Source of the DNA: JBAIYU01 sp036763085
GTDB lineage: Bacteria > Bacillota > Negativicutes > DSM-1736 > Dendrosporobacteraceae
Length of the DNA: 64,000 bases
Reading direction: 5' to 3'
Assembly (NCBI RefSeq): GCF_036763085.1
Contig: NZ_JBAIYU010000017.1
Span: forward strand, 263,634 to 327,633
Of this stretch, positions 27,019 through 35,790 are shown piece after piece (position 1 is the stretch's first letter; each line of letters begins with the position of its first letter). The notes beneath the pieces were generated by a model. The model worked only from the letters and a program-made list of their open reading frames with translations. It made no database searches and was not told the DNA's origin. The position numbers and the translations under genes were made by a program.

Positions 27019-28065
27019 TTGAATACAATGTTATGGAATGAAACCTGTTTTCAGCTTTTAAATCAAACTAAATTGCCAGGAAAGTTAGAATATATTAGTT
27101 GTTCAGACTATAAAGTAGTGGCAGACGCAATTAAGCGTTTAGAAGTTCGCGGTGCTCCCGCAATTGGGGCTGCCGCCGCATTTGCTTTGGTTCTAGGAGC
27201 GCGGCAAATACAGGATAAACAGGGAGATTTTCTTAGTAATTTGTTAATTATTGCACAAGAACTAAGAGAGACACGACCAACTGCTGTTAATTTGTTTTGG
27301 GCTATTGATAGAATGCTTTCAGTTGCAAGCCGTTACAAAACTGGTGATAATATTTCGCACATTATCGATGACCTAGAAAAAGAAGCAATTGCTATTGCAA
27401 ATGAAGACAAAGACGTTAATAGACGCATGTCAGAACATGGAGCCACCCTTTTTAATACACCTTGTGCAGTATTAACTCACTGTAATGCTGGTGCGTTAGC
27501 TACAGTAGCATTTGGTACGGCGTTGGGCGTTATTCGCGAAGCTTGGTCTCAGAAAAAGATAACAAGAGTATATGCTGATGAAACAAGGCCTTTATTACAA
27601 GGTGCTCGGTTAACAGCTTGGGAGCTAAAGCAAGAGGATATCCCAGTCACACTAATTACAGATAATATGGCTGGATGGGTAATGAAACAAGGAATGGTCC
27701 AAGCTGTAATAGTCGGAGCAGACCGTATTGCTTTAAATGGGGATGTAGCTAATAAAATCGGAACTTATAGTGTAGCAGTCCTAGCAAAAGAGCATGGTAT
27801 TCCGTTTTATGTTGCTGCCCCAATATCAACGTTTGATTTCAATATAAAAAGCGGCGAAGATATTCCAATAGAAGAGCGTGATGCCGATGAGGTAACGAGT
27901 TTGGCTGGAGTTAGAATTGCTCCTGAAGGAGTGGATGTATTTAATCCAGCATTTGATGTAACTCCAAACGAATTAGTTTCTGCAATAATTACAGAATATG
28001 GAGTGCTCAGAGCGCCTTATTTCGATCAAATCGTAAATTTAAAAAACAGAATGAAGGGTGAGTAA
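27019..28065 (+). CDS. mtnA: Methylthioribose-1-phosphate isomerase
   Basis: Converts methylthioribose 1-phosphate to methylthioribulose 1-phosphate. 348 residues of the eIF2B-related fold: EVRGAPAIGAAAAFA, the catalytic cysteine in LTHCNAGALAT, and the catalytic Asp in GADRIALNGDVANKIGTY. TTG start after AGAAGGTGAT. In anaerobes MtnA may also isomerise 5-deoxyribose 1-phosphate in the DHAP shunt. Confidence 0.95.
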   Translation: MNTMLWNETCFQLLNQTKLPGKLEYISCSDYKVVADAIKRLEVRGAPAIGAAAAFALVLGARQIQDKQGDFLSNLLIIAQELRETRPTAVNLFWAIDRMLSVASRYKTGDNISHIIDDLEKEAIAIANEDKDVNRRMSEHGATLFNTPCAVLTHCNAGALATVAFGTALGVIREAWSQKKITRVYADETRPLLQGARLTAWELKQEDIPVTLITDNMAGWVMKQGMVQAVIVGADRIALNGDVANKIGTYSVAVLAKEHGIPFYVAAPISTFDFNIKSGEDIPIEERDADEVTSLAGVRIAPEGVDVFNPAFDVTPNELVSAIITEYGVLRAPYFDQIVNLKNRMKGE

Positions 28066-28066
28066 A

Positions 28067-29308
28067 ATGGAATCTATTATTAGAGATATAACTCTTGCAC
28101 AAGAAGGTTTGGCCAAAATAAATTGGGTTAAACAATTTATGCCTGTTTTAAATACACTTAACGACGAGGTTATTAGGACAAAACCTCTAGCCGGAAAGAA
28201 TCTTGTTGTAACCATGCATCTTGAGGCTAAAACGGCGTATTTAGGACTTGTTCTAAAAAACGCAGGTGCAAATGTTGTTGTAACTGGAAGTAATCCTCTT
28301 TCTACACAAGATGATGTAGCTGCTGCATTAGTAGAACAGGGTGTTACCGTGTTTGCCTGGTATAATTGCACGGAAGAAGAGTATGAACATTTTTTACATA
28401 AGGCTTTAGATACTGAACCAGATATAATTATTGATGACGGTGGAGATCTAGTTTCATTACTTCACGGAGAAAGAAATGCTTTAGCCGGTAAAATATTGGG
28501 AGGGTCAGAAGAGACAACTACTGGTGTCATTAGATTACGGGCGCTTGAAGCAGAGCACAAGTTAAAGTTTCCGATGGTAGCTGTAAATGATGCCTATTGT
28601 AAATATCTATTTGATAACCGTTATGGTACTGGACAATCGACATGGGATGGAATAATGCGTACAACAAACCTTACTGTTGTTGGTAAGACTGTGGTAATTG
28701 CAGGTTATGGCTGGTGCGGAAAAGGCGTTGCAATGCGAGCAAAGGGCTTAGGTGCAAATGTAATAGTTACCGAAATCGATCCTATTAAGGCTATTGAGGC
28801 TGTTTTCGATGGATTTAGAGTTATGCCAATGGAAGAAGCTGCAGCATTTGGGGATATTTTTGTTACTTTAACCGGTTGTAAGGATGTTATCAGAAGCGAG
28901 CATATCAAATTAATGAAGAATGGTGCAATATTAGCTAATGCTGGTCATTTCGATGTAGAGATTAATAAAAAGGATCTGGCAGAGTTATCAGTTTCGAAAA
29001 AGACAGTCCGCAAAAATATTGAAGAATTCGCCCTAGAAGATGGTAGAAAAGTATATTTATTGGCCGAAGGGCGTTTAGTAAACCTGGCAGCAGGTGACGG
29101 ACATCCTACGGAAATTATGGATTTATCTTTTGCTCTTCAAGCGTTGGCTGCAATTTATATCTCTGAACACCATAAAGATTTAACAAATAAAGTTTATCCT
29201 ATAACTGAAGAAATGAATGCGCGTGTAGCGACACTCAAGCTTCAAGCTATGGGGATAAATATTGATAAGTTGACTGTCGATCAGGAACAATACTTAAACC
29301 AAGCGTAG
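28067..29308 (+). CDS. ahcY: S-adenosylhomocysteine (or S-inosylhomocysteine) hydrolase
   Basis: NAD-dependent enzyme that splits SAH into homocysteine and the nucleoside. 413 residues, the short form lacking the insert of eukaryotic enzymes. Substrate-binding LEAKTAYL and DDGGDLVSLLH, NAD-binding GYGWCGKGVAMRAKGLGA, and AGHFDVEI are present. ATG 28067 follows AAGGGTGAG. Because an MTA/SAH deaminase is encoded in the same operon, the true substrate may be S-inosylhomocysteine, as shown for the archaeal enzyme of Methanocaldococcus; sequence alone does not decide. Confidence 0.9.
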   Translation: MESIIRDITLAQEGLAKINWVKQFMPVLNTLNDEVIRTKPLAGKNLVVTMHLEAKTAYLGLVLKNAGANVVVTGSNPLSTQDDVAAALVEQGVTVFAWYNCTEEEYEHFLHKALDTEPDIIIDDGGDLVSLLHGERNALAGKILGGSEETTTGVIRLRALEAEHKLKFPMVAVNDAYCKYLFDNRYGTGQSTWDGIMRTTNLTVVGKTVVIAGYGWCGKGVAMRAKGLGANVIVTEIDPIKAIEAVFDGFRVMPMEEAAAFGDIFVTLTGCKDVIRSEHIKLMKNGAILANAGHFDVEINKKDLAELSVSKKTVRKNIEEFALEDGRKVYLLAEGRLVNLAAGDGHPTEIMDLSFALQALAAIYISEHHKDLTNKVYPITEEMNARVATLKLQAMGINIDKLTVDQEQYLNQA

Positions 29309-29329
29309 CTTTCTTAGGAGTTGAATTTT

Positions 29330-30001
29330 GTGGATTACGAGGCTAATATTAAAGAAAAAATAATTAGCTGCGGCTGTGAACTACTTGATAGTGGTCTTAT
29401 AGTTGGAACCTGGGGCAATCTTAGCGCTCGGGTTCCGAATACTCCTTTTATAGCAATTACACCTTCAGGTCGCAATTATAAGACCTTATCAATAAACGAT
29501 ATAGTTCTTGTAGACATTGACGGCAATGTTTTTAATGGAGATCTTAAACCATCCTCTGAGCTATCGTTGCATCTTGCAATATACAAGAAGAGGAAAGATG
29601 TTGCAGCAATAATACATACCCATAGTGTTTTTGCTAGTGCCTGTGCAGTATCACGTCATGCTATACCACCAATAGTGGAAGATGTTGTACAGTGCGTTGG
29701 GGGCAGCGTCGAAGTTGCTGATTACGCTTTAAATGGTACTCCTGAATTAGCAGAGAATGCTGTAAAAGCATTGGGAATTAAAAATGCTGTGTTATTAGCA
29801 AATCACGGCCTTGTATGTTGTGCAGGGACACTTGATGAGGCTATGACAGCCTGTGCCTTGGTAGAAAAAGCGGCACAAATATTTATATATGCTAAGCAAA
29901 TTGGTGATGTTAAGATTTTAAGTATTGCCGATACTAAAGTTATGCATGAGTTTTATCTAAATGAGTACCGCAAACGTCAAGGAGGACAGGGCAATGTCTA
30001 A
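29330..30001 (+). CDS. Class II aldolase (FucA/MtnB-like)
   Basis: 223 residues of the AraD/FucA fold. Zinc and catalytic sites: GTWGNLSAR, the catalytic Glu in PSSELSLHLAIY, HTHSVFAS (two zinc His), and LANHGLVC (third His). The operon supplies methylthioribulose 1-phosphate through MtnP and MtnA, so this is either MtnB dehydratase or, more likely without mtnC/mtnD, an aldolase that gives DHAP plus methylthioacetaldehyde (DHAP shunt). I chose GTG 29330, 9 bp after TTAGGAG; the TTG at 29321 abuts that site. Overlaps mtaD by 8 bp. Confidence 0.82.
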   Translation: MDYEANIKEKIISCGCELLDSGLIVGTWGNLSARVPNTPFIAITPSGRNYKTLSINDIVLVDIDGNVFNGDLKPSSELSLHLAIYKKRKDVAAIIHTHSVFASACAVSRHAIPPIVEDVVQCVGGSVEVADYALNGTPELAENAVKALGIKNAVLLANHGLVCCAGTLDEAMTACALVEKAAQIFIYAKQIGDVKILSIADTKVMHEFYLNEYRKRQGGQGNV

Positions 30002-31274
30002 AATATTATTGAAAAATACCGAGTATTTGACAAGTGATGGCATGATTAGTGTTTCAGATATTGCCATTGAAGGCTCTCAGATTATTCAGATAGGAAATAT
30101 TTCGGTCGAATGGAAAGCAGATAAAATTATTGATTGCACTAACAAGCTGGCAGTACCAGGATTCGTTAATACACATAACCATGCAGCAATGACATTGTTT
30201 CGCAGCTACGCTGACGACATGCTGCTTATGGATTGGCTGCAAAATAAAATATGGCCAGCTGAGGCCGGCTTAACTGGTGAAGATGTTTATTGGGGGACGC
30301 AATTAGCAATAGCAGAAATGATAAAATCCGGCACAACTACTTTTTCTGATATGTATTTTTTTATGCCTGACGTTGCAAAAGCGGTATCAGAAAGCGGTAT
30401 TAGAGCAGTACTAGCTCGAGGAATGGCGGGAGTAGCTCCGACTGCAGAACAAGCATTGTGCGAAAGCGAAGAGCTCTTCCATCAATTTAATAACTCCGCG
30501 GAAGGACGTATTACCGTTATGCTTGGTCCGCATGCACCATATACATGTCCTCCTGAGTATCTAAAAAAGGTTGTTGCTTTGTCGCGTAAGTTGGGTGCTG
30601 AAATACATATTCATTTGTCTGAAACATTAGGTGAAGTTGAAGAGTGCAAACAAAAGTATGGTAAGTCCCCAATTGCCTTAATGGATGAAGTAGGAATACT
30701 TGATTGTGGTGTGCTTGCTGCTCATTGTGTTCACTTATCACCTGAAGATATAGAAATTATGAGGGATAAAAAGGTTAGAGTTGCCCATAATCCTGGCAGC
30801 AACATGAAACTTGCAAGTGGCATAGCACCAGTACAAGAGATGTTAAAGGCTGGAATTTGTGTAGGATTAGGCACAGATGGTGCTGCTAGCAATAATAATA
30901 TGGACATGTTAGAAGAACTGCGTTTAGCAGCCTTATTACATAAGGTTAGGAATAATGATCCATTAGCTGTTCCTGCTAAAACCGCAATCTCTATGGCTAC
31001 CGAATATGGAGCCAAGGCCTTAGGCTTATCAGGAATTACTGGAAAAATTAAAGAAGGATTCAAAGCCGATATTACTTTGTTCGATACAAGTGGACTTCAT
31101 TGGCAACCTAAACATGATCTGCTATCATTATTAACATATTCAGCTGCTTCAAGTGATGTTGATACTGTTATTATCAATGGCAGCGTAGTTCTTGAAAATA
31201 AGCAGTTAACAACAATTGATACTGAGCGTTTAGTATATGAGGTTAATGTACGCGGAATGAGACTAACCCGATGA
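29994..31274 (+). CDS. mtaD: 5'-methylthioadenosine/S-adenosylhomocysteine deaminase
   Basis: Amidohydrolase that deaminates MTA, SAH and related adenosines to inosine forms. 426 residues: NTHNHAAMTLFR with the metal HxH, HIHLSET, AAHCVHLS, and LGTDGAASNNNMDMLEE with the metal Asp. ATG 29994 follows AAGGAGGACAGGG inside the end of the aldolase gene. The product would feed the neighbouring AhcY-like enzyme. Confidence 0.92.
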   Translation: MSKILLKNTEYLTSDGMISVSDIAIEGSQIIQIGNISVEWKADKIIDCTNKLAVPGFVNTHNHAAMTLFRSYADDMLLMDWLQNKIWPAEAGLTGEDVYWGTQLAIAEMIKSGTTTFSDMYFFMPDVAKAVSESGIRAVLARGMAGVAPTAEQALCESEELFHQFNNSAEGRITVMLGPHAPYTCPPEYLKKVVALSRKLGAEIHIHLSETLGEVEECKQKYGKSPIALMDEVGILDCGVLAAHCVHLSPEDIEIMRDKKVRVAHNPGSNMKLASGIAPVQEMLKAGICVGLGTDGAASNNNMDMLEELRLAALLHKVRNNDPLAVPAKTAISMATEYGAKALGLSGITGKIKEGFKADITLFDTSGLHWQPKHDLLSLLTYSAASSDVDTVIINGSVVLENKQLTTIDTERLVYEVNVRGMRLTR

Positions 31275-31358
31275 TTTAAGGCTTAATTACATTAGCGCGA
31301 AAGGAAACGCGGCATACATCTCGAATACATAATTTATAGGTATAGTAGGAGGGATGGT

Positions 31359-32522
31359 ATGGTTGAACAGGCCTTACGAATGAAGGGGCTAACATCAGCT
31401 ATTTTTTCTCAGGTTGATGAGATGCGTAAAGCTGAACTAGCTAAGGGTAAAGATGTAATTACGCTTAGTATTGGAAGCCCTGATATGGCACCTGCCCAAC
31501 ATATCGTGAAAGCACTAGTAGAAGCGGCTAACGATATCGGTAAATACGGGTATACGTTATCCAAAGGCGTTCCTGATTTTTTGACTGCAGTTGCAAACTG
31601 GTATGGGCAAAAATTTGGTGTTAAGTTAGACCCCGAAAAAGAGGTGCACTCATTAATTGGTTCACAGGAAGGATTAGCTCATATTAGTCTATGCTTGACA
31701 AATCCGGGTGACATTGTTTTGATACCTGACCCTGGCTATCCTATTTATAGTGCTGGACCGTTAATGGCTGGCGCAGAATTGTATTATATGCCGCTCAAAC
31801 GTGAAAACGATTTTCTGCCTGATTTGGAAGCAATTCCTGAATCAGTTCTAAAAAAAGCTAAAATTATGATCTTGAACTACCCTAATAACCCCTTAGCGGC
31901 TGTTGCATCCAAAGATTTTTTTACGAAAGTTATAGAATACGCCCAAAAGTATTCGTTTATTGTGTGTCACGATTTTGCTTATAGTGATTTAGTGTTTGAT
32001 GGATATCGACCAGAGAGCTTTTTGTCGATACCTGGTGCAAAAGATGTTGGTATTGAGTTCAACTCATTATCAAAAACATACAATATGGCTGGATGCCGTG
32101 TAGGATATATAGTAGGTAATGCTAAAGTTATCGAACTATTAGGACGTCTTAAGTCTAATTTTGACTATGGTATTTTTTATCCGCTACAGAAAGCTGCAAT
32201 TGCTGCACTCACTGGTCCTCAGCAATGTGTTATAGATACCTCGATGAAGTATCAGATTAGACGTGATATAATAGTAGAAGGTCTTAATGATATTGGCTGG
32301 AATATAGACAGGCCAAAGGCAAGCATGTATATATGGGCACCTGTGCCTACTGATCAATCATCAGTTAAATTTGCGGCTGATTTGCTGTATAATACGGGAG
32401 TTGCATCAATTCCTGGTGTAGCATTTGGTACATTTGGTGAGGGATACATTAGATTTGCTCTTGTACAACCAGAGAATAGACTGAATGAGGCAGTGAGAAG
32501 AATAAAGCAATGGATTGGATAA
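31359..32522 (+). CDS. PLP aminotransferase, class I/II (DapL-like)
   Basis: 387 residues, fold type I. PLP contacts: SLIGSQEGLAHI, NYPNNPLAAVAS, CHDFAYSDL, and the Schiff-base lysine in NSLSKTYNMAGCRVGYI. The overall pattern (ITLSIGSPDMAP, DPGYPIYSAGP) is closest to LL-diaminopimelate aminotransferase and alanine/glutamate-type aminotransferases. Position after the MTA genes and before pduL and the 2-oxoacid oxidoreductase makes amino-acid catabolism or methionine re-formation alternatives to lysine synthesis. ATG follows AGGAGGGATGGT. Confidence 0.87.
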   Translation: MVEQALRMKGLTSAIFSQVDEMRKAELAKGKDVITLSIGSPDMAPAQHIVKALVEAANDIGKYGYTLSKGVPDFLTAVANWYGQKFGVKLDPEKEVHSLIGSQEGLAHISLCLTNPGDIVLIPDPGYPIYSAGPLMAGAELYYMPLKRENDFLPDLEAIPESVLKKAKIMILNYPNNPLAAVASKDFFTKVIEYAQKYSFIVCHDFAYSDLVFDGYRPESFLSIPGAKDVGIEFNSLSKTYNMAGCRVGYIVGNAKVIELLGRLKSNFDYGIFYPLQKAAIAALTGPQQCVIDTSMKYQIRRDIIVEGLNDIGWNIDRPKASMYIWAPVPTDQSSVKFAADLLYNTGVASIPGVAFGTFGEGYIRFALVQPENRLNEAVRRIKQWIG

Positions 32523-32544
32523 TTGATTGAAGGAGGATAAAACC

Positions 32545-32892
32545 ATGCGGGCCTTAAACTTTTATTCGTCTAACTATCATAATCAATTAGTTTGCAGGCG
32601 TAAGACTTGTACGATTCGACGAGGAGATAAAAGCACTAAATACCAAGATGGAGATATAGTCTGGGTTACTGTAGGCAAGCGATTTGCGCCAAAGAAAAAA
32701 ATATATACTGCCGTAATAGATCGAGTTCTTGTTAAGCCTATTTCTGAACTAACCATTCAGGATTTGCAAGGTGAAAACCCTGATATTACTAGTATCGATG
32801 ATATTATTGAATTTTTGGAGTCTATTTACGATAGAACGCTTGCACCAAGTGATATCGTAACCGTTGTTTATTTTTCAGAAATCATCGAATAA
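32545..32892 (+). CDS. ASCH/PUA-like domain protein
   Basis: 115 residues. MRALNFYSSNYHNQLVCRRKTCTIRRGDKS... resembles the ASCH beta-barrel: a K/R-T-x-T-I-R-R-G signature followed by DGDIVWVTVG. The fold is linked to RNA binding or to nucleotide/nucleoside hydrolysis; the role is unknown. ATG 32545 follows AAGGAGGA. Confidence 0.6.
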   Translation: MRALNFYSSNYHNQLVCRRKTCTIRRGDKSTKYQDGDIVWVTVGKRFAPKKKIYTAVIDRVLVKPISELTIQDLQGENPDITSIDDIIEFLESIYDRTLAPSDIVTVVYFSEIIE

Positions 32893-32958
32893 CTAGTCAA
32901 AATATAGACACCTGGAGTTTAACCAGGGAATTTTAATTACTAGAGGAGTGTTTTTTTT

Positions 32959-33537
32959 ATGTCAGCAAAACAAATTACTGCCGGTGTGTCGGCCCGCCAC
33001 GTACACATATCACGTGAGCACCTTGATATTCTTTTTGGTGAAGGATATGAGCTTACTGTAATGAAGGATCTTTCTCAGCCAGGGCAGTTTGCTTCCAATG
33101 AGAAAGTTGATATTGTTTCTGAAAAAGGTACCTTTAAAGGTGTTAGAATTCTAGGACCTGAACGTAAACAAACCCAAGTTGAAGTTTCGCTTTCTGATGC
33201 AATGAAGCTTGGTTTAAAAGCTCCTGTTCGTGATTCTGGAGATGTTCAAAATTCACCTGGTGTAACTATAGTCGGACCTAAAGGTTCTGTTCAGCTAAAT
33301 CAAGGTGTAATTGTCGCAATGAGACACATTCATATGACTCCTACAGATGCTGCGGAATTTGGTGTTAGCGACAAGGAAATCGTTCAAGTACGATGTGGCG
33401 GCGAACGTGGATTATTATTTGACAATGTATTGATACGAGTAAATGACGCATTTGCACTTGAAATGCATCTTGATACTGATGAAGCCAACGCTGCGATGTG
33501 TAAAACTGGCGACACAATGGAATTAATTAAAAAATAG
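32959..33537 (+). CDS. pduL: Phosphate propanoyltransferase / phosphotransacylase (PduL)
   Basis: Exchanges CoA and phosphate on short acyl groups. 192 residues: two PduL domains with zinc histidines in SARHVHIS and MRHIHMTP, and FDNVLIRVND near the C terminus. There are no microcompartment shell genes nearby and no N-terminal encapsulation peptide, so this is the cytosolic version that stands in for Pta in energy metabolism, plausibly with the oxidoreductase encoded downstream. Confidence 0.93.
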   Translation: MSAKQITAGVSARHVHISREHLDILFGEGYELTVMKDLSQPGQFASNEKVDIVSEKGTFKGVRILGPERKQTQVEVSLSDAMKLGLKAPVRDSGDVQNSPGVTIVGPKGSVQLNQGVIVAMRHIHMTPTDAAEFGVSDKEIVQVRCGGERGLLFDNVLIRVNDAFALEMHLDTDEANAAMCKTGDTMELIKK

Positions 33538-33583
33538 CAATAAAAAATCTTGCAGTTCATTATCTGCAAGATTTTTTATTGCT
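33537..33583 (+). terminator. Intrinsic terminator
   Basis: A 17-bp perfect stem (AATAAAAAATCTTGCAG / CTGCAAGATTTTTTATT) with an 8-nt loop directly after pduL. Confidence 0.9.
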
Positions 33584-33606
33584 ATTTTTGTTAAAAAGTC
33601 GTAATG

Positions 33607-33631
33607 GTCATTTGATAAATTATCAAATGAC
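33607..33631. promoter_or_regulatory. 25-bp perfect palindrome, putative operator
   Basis: Arms GTCATTTGATAA and TTATCAAATGAC flank a single A, 121 bp upstream of the ferredoxin gene. No T-run follows, so it is not an obvious terminator. The core TTGAT-N5-ATCAA resembles Crp/FNR-family sites but with one extra spacer base. Confidence 0.45.
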
Positions 33632-33751
33632 TTTCATTATGAATACAGTATGTTTTTGCTAAAAATCTGCGAAGGTTATCTTGAGTCCGCATACAATTAA
33701 GTATAGCTAAATAATTATACTATTGTGCTTAAGGAATGGGAGGGGAAACTA

Positions 33752-33955
33752 ATGCCTAAACCCTTGTTTAATTCGGAAAGATGCAAAGGATGTGCGTTAT
33801 GTACAGTTGCTTGTCCAAAAAAGATATTAGAAATATCAAATCAATTTAATAGTAAAGGCTACTATCCAGCTAATTGTGTAGATGTGTCGAAATGTATTGG
33901 GTGTTGCTTGTGTGCTAAAGCATGTCCTGATATTGCGATCGAAATCTATAAATAA
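33752..33955 (+). CDS. 2-oxoacid:ferredoxin oxidoreductase, ferredoxin (delta) subunit
   Basis: 67 residues with two 4Fe-4S motifs: CKGCALCTVACP and CIGCCLCAKACP. It is the delta subunit that passes electrons to free ferredoxin. ATG 33752 follows GGGAGGGG; the upstream TTG has no site. Thirteen bases separate it from the alpha subunit gene, the usual KorDABC/VorDABC order. Confidence 0.92.
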   Translation: MPKPLFNSERCKGCALCTVACPKKILEISNQFNSKGYYPANCVDVSKCIGCCLCAKACPDIAIEIYK

Positions 33956-33968
33956 GGAAGTGAAGATA

Positions 33969-35036
33969 GTGTCGGAAAAAGTTCTAATGAAAGGCAATGA
34001 GGCTATAGGTGAAGCCGCAATTGCTGCAGGTTGTAGATATTATTTTGGCTATCCAATAACACCTCAGACCGAATTAGCTGAATATATGGCAAAACGTATG
34101 GCTGAGGTAAACGGTGTATTTTTGCAAGCAGAGAGTGAAGTAGCTGCGATTAACATGGTTTACGGTGCGGCTGGTGCAGGCGCAAGAACTATGACTTCAT
34201 CCTCAAGTCCTGGTATTAGTCTAAAACAAGAGGGAATATCTTACATAGCTGGCGCAGAATTACCTTGCGTAATTGTCAATATATCTCGCGGCGGTCCAGG
34301 ACTTGGTAGTATACAGCCTTCACAAGCTGATTACTTTCAAGCAACAAAAGGCGGAGGACATGGAGATTACCGAAATATAGTAATTGCTCCAAATTCGGTA
34401 CAAGAATTAGTAAACCACACCATAAAAGCATTTGATCTTGCCGACAAATATAGAAATCCTGTCATGGTATTAGGTGATGGAGCACTTGGGCAAATGATGG
34501 AACCTGTGCTACTTCCTGAAAGAATATTAGCTAGCACCCCAAAACCATGGGCAGCTACTGGATTAAGAGGGCGCAGTAAGCCAAATATAATAAATTCCTT
34601 ATATTTGATACCCAACCAGTTAGAAGAGCATAACTTAAGATTACAAAAAAAATACTATGATATTAGCAAAGCAGAAGTAATGTATGAGGAATATAATACC
34701 GATGAAGCAGAGCTTATAATTGTTGCTTATGGTATAACTTCGAGGATAGCTCGATCTGCGATTGATAAGGCAAGAAAAGATGGTTACAAAGTGGGATTAC
34801 TTAGGCCGATAACATTATGGCCATTTCCAGTGGATATATTCACAAAACTTGCGAATACTGCGAAAGCGTTTTTAACTTTAGAGTTAAGTGCTGGACAAAT
34901 GGTAGAAGATGTTAGGCTGTCTGTTAATGGATGCAAGCCTGTGTATTTTTATGGAAGAATGGGTGGTATGATTCCAAGCACCAAAGAAATCTATGGACAG
35001 ATTGTAAAATATTATAGTAATGGAGGGGAACAATAA
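33969..35036 (+). CDS. 2-oxoacid:ferredoxin oxidoreductase, alpha subunit
   Basis: 355 residues, pyrimidine-binding and C-terminal domains of the OFOR family: GNEAIGEAAIAAGCRYYFGYP, MTSSSSPGISL, and NISRGGPGLGSIQPSQADYF. The subfamily is KorA/VorA-like (2-oxoglutarate or branched 2-oxoacids), not the single-chain pyruvate enzyme; the substrate cannot be fixed by eye. GTG start at 33969 after AAGGAAGTGA. Confidence 0.9.
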   Translation: MSEKVLMKGNEAIGEAAIAAGCRYYFGYPITPQTELAEYMAKRMAEVNGVFLQAESEVAAINMVYGAAGAGARTMTSSSSPGISLKQEGISYIAGAELPCVIVNISRGGPGLGSIQPSQADYFQATKGGGHGDYRNIVIAPNSVQELVNHTIKAFDLADKYRNPVMVLGDGALGQMMEPVLLPERILASTPKPWAATGLRGRSKPNIINSLYLIPNQLEEHNLRLQKKYYDISKAEVMYEEYNTDEAELIIVAYGITSRIARSAIDKARKDGYKVGLLRPITLWPFPVDIFTKLANTAKAFLTLELSAGQMVEDVRLSVNGCKPVYFYGRMGGMIPSTKEIYGQIVKYYSNGGEQ

Positions 35037-35037
35037 C

Positions 35038-35790
35038 GTGGTTGAAAAAATTTTTACTAGACCCAAATCATTAACAGATGTTCCTACACATTACTGCCCA
35101 GGTTGCCATCATGGATTAGTTCATCGTCTCATTGCAGAGATAATAGACGAAACTCACCTGCAAGCTACGACAATTGGTATTGCCCCAGTCGGCTGTTCCG
35201 TATTGGCTTATGATTATTTTAATTTCGATATGGTTGGAGCTGCACATGGAAGGGCGCCTGCGGTAGCAACAGGAGTAAAGCGTGTTCACCCTGAAAACCT
35301 AGTTTTTACTTATCAGGGAGATGGTGACATCGCTGCTATCGGTTGTGCCGAAATTGTCCACGCAGCAGTGCGTGGCGAAAAGATAAGTACTATATTTATT
35401 AATAATGCGATTTATGGAATGACCGGGGGGCAGATGGCACCAACAACGTTAATTTCGCAGGTTACTAATACTACACCTTATGGGCGCTGTGCGGAAGGAA
35501 CTGGCAAACCGCTTCGGTTATCTGAAATGATAGCTACTATAGATGGAGCAGTTTACGTTGCACGAGTTGCAGTTCATGACTCAATTCATATGACAAAGGC
35601 TAAGCAATGTATTAAAAAGGCTTTTGATATTCAGATGAAAGGATTGGGTTTTGCAATGGTAGAAGTTTTATCCACTTGCCCGACAAATTGGGGAATGAGT
35701 CCATTGAAAGCTGTAGATTGGATGAAGGAAAACATGTTCCCGCAATTTCCCTTAGGAGTACTTAAGGCTTCAGAGGAGGTGCTGAAGTGA
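35038..35790 (+). CDS. 2-oxoacid:ferredoxin oxidoreductase, beta (TPP) subunit
   Basis: 250 residues. YCPGCHHGLVHRL at the N terminus and the thiamine-diphosphate motif GDGDIAAIGCAEIVHAA with NNAIYGMTGGQMAPTT are diagnostic. GTG start at 35038, one base after the alpha-subunit stop and 8 bp after GGAGGGG. Confidence 0.93.
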   Translation: MVEKIFTRPKSLTDVPTHYCPGCHHGLVHRLIAEIIDETHLQATTIGIAPVGCSVLAYDYFNFDMVGAAHGRAPAVATGVKRVHPENLVFTYQGDGDIAAIGCAEIVHAAVRGEKISTIFINNAIYGMTGGQMAPTTLISQVTNTTPYGRCAEGTGKPLRLSEMIATIDGAVYVARVAVHDSIHMTKAKQCIKKAFDIQMKGLGFAMVEVLSTCPTNWGMSPLKAVDWMKENMFPQFPLGVLKASEEVLK

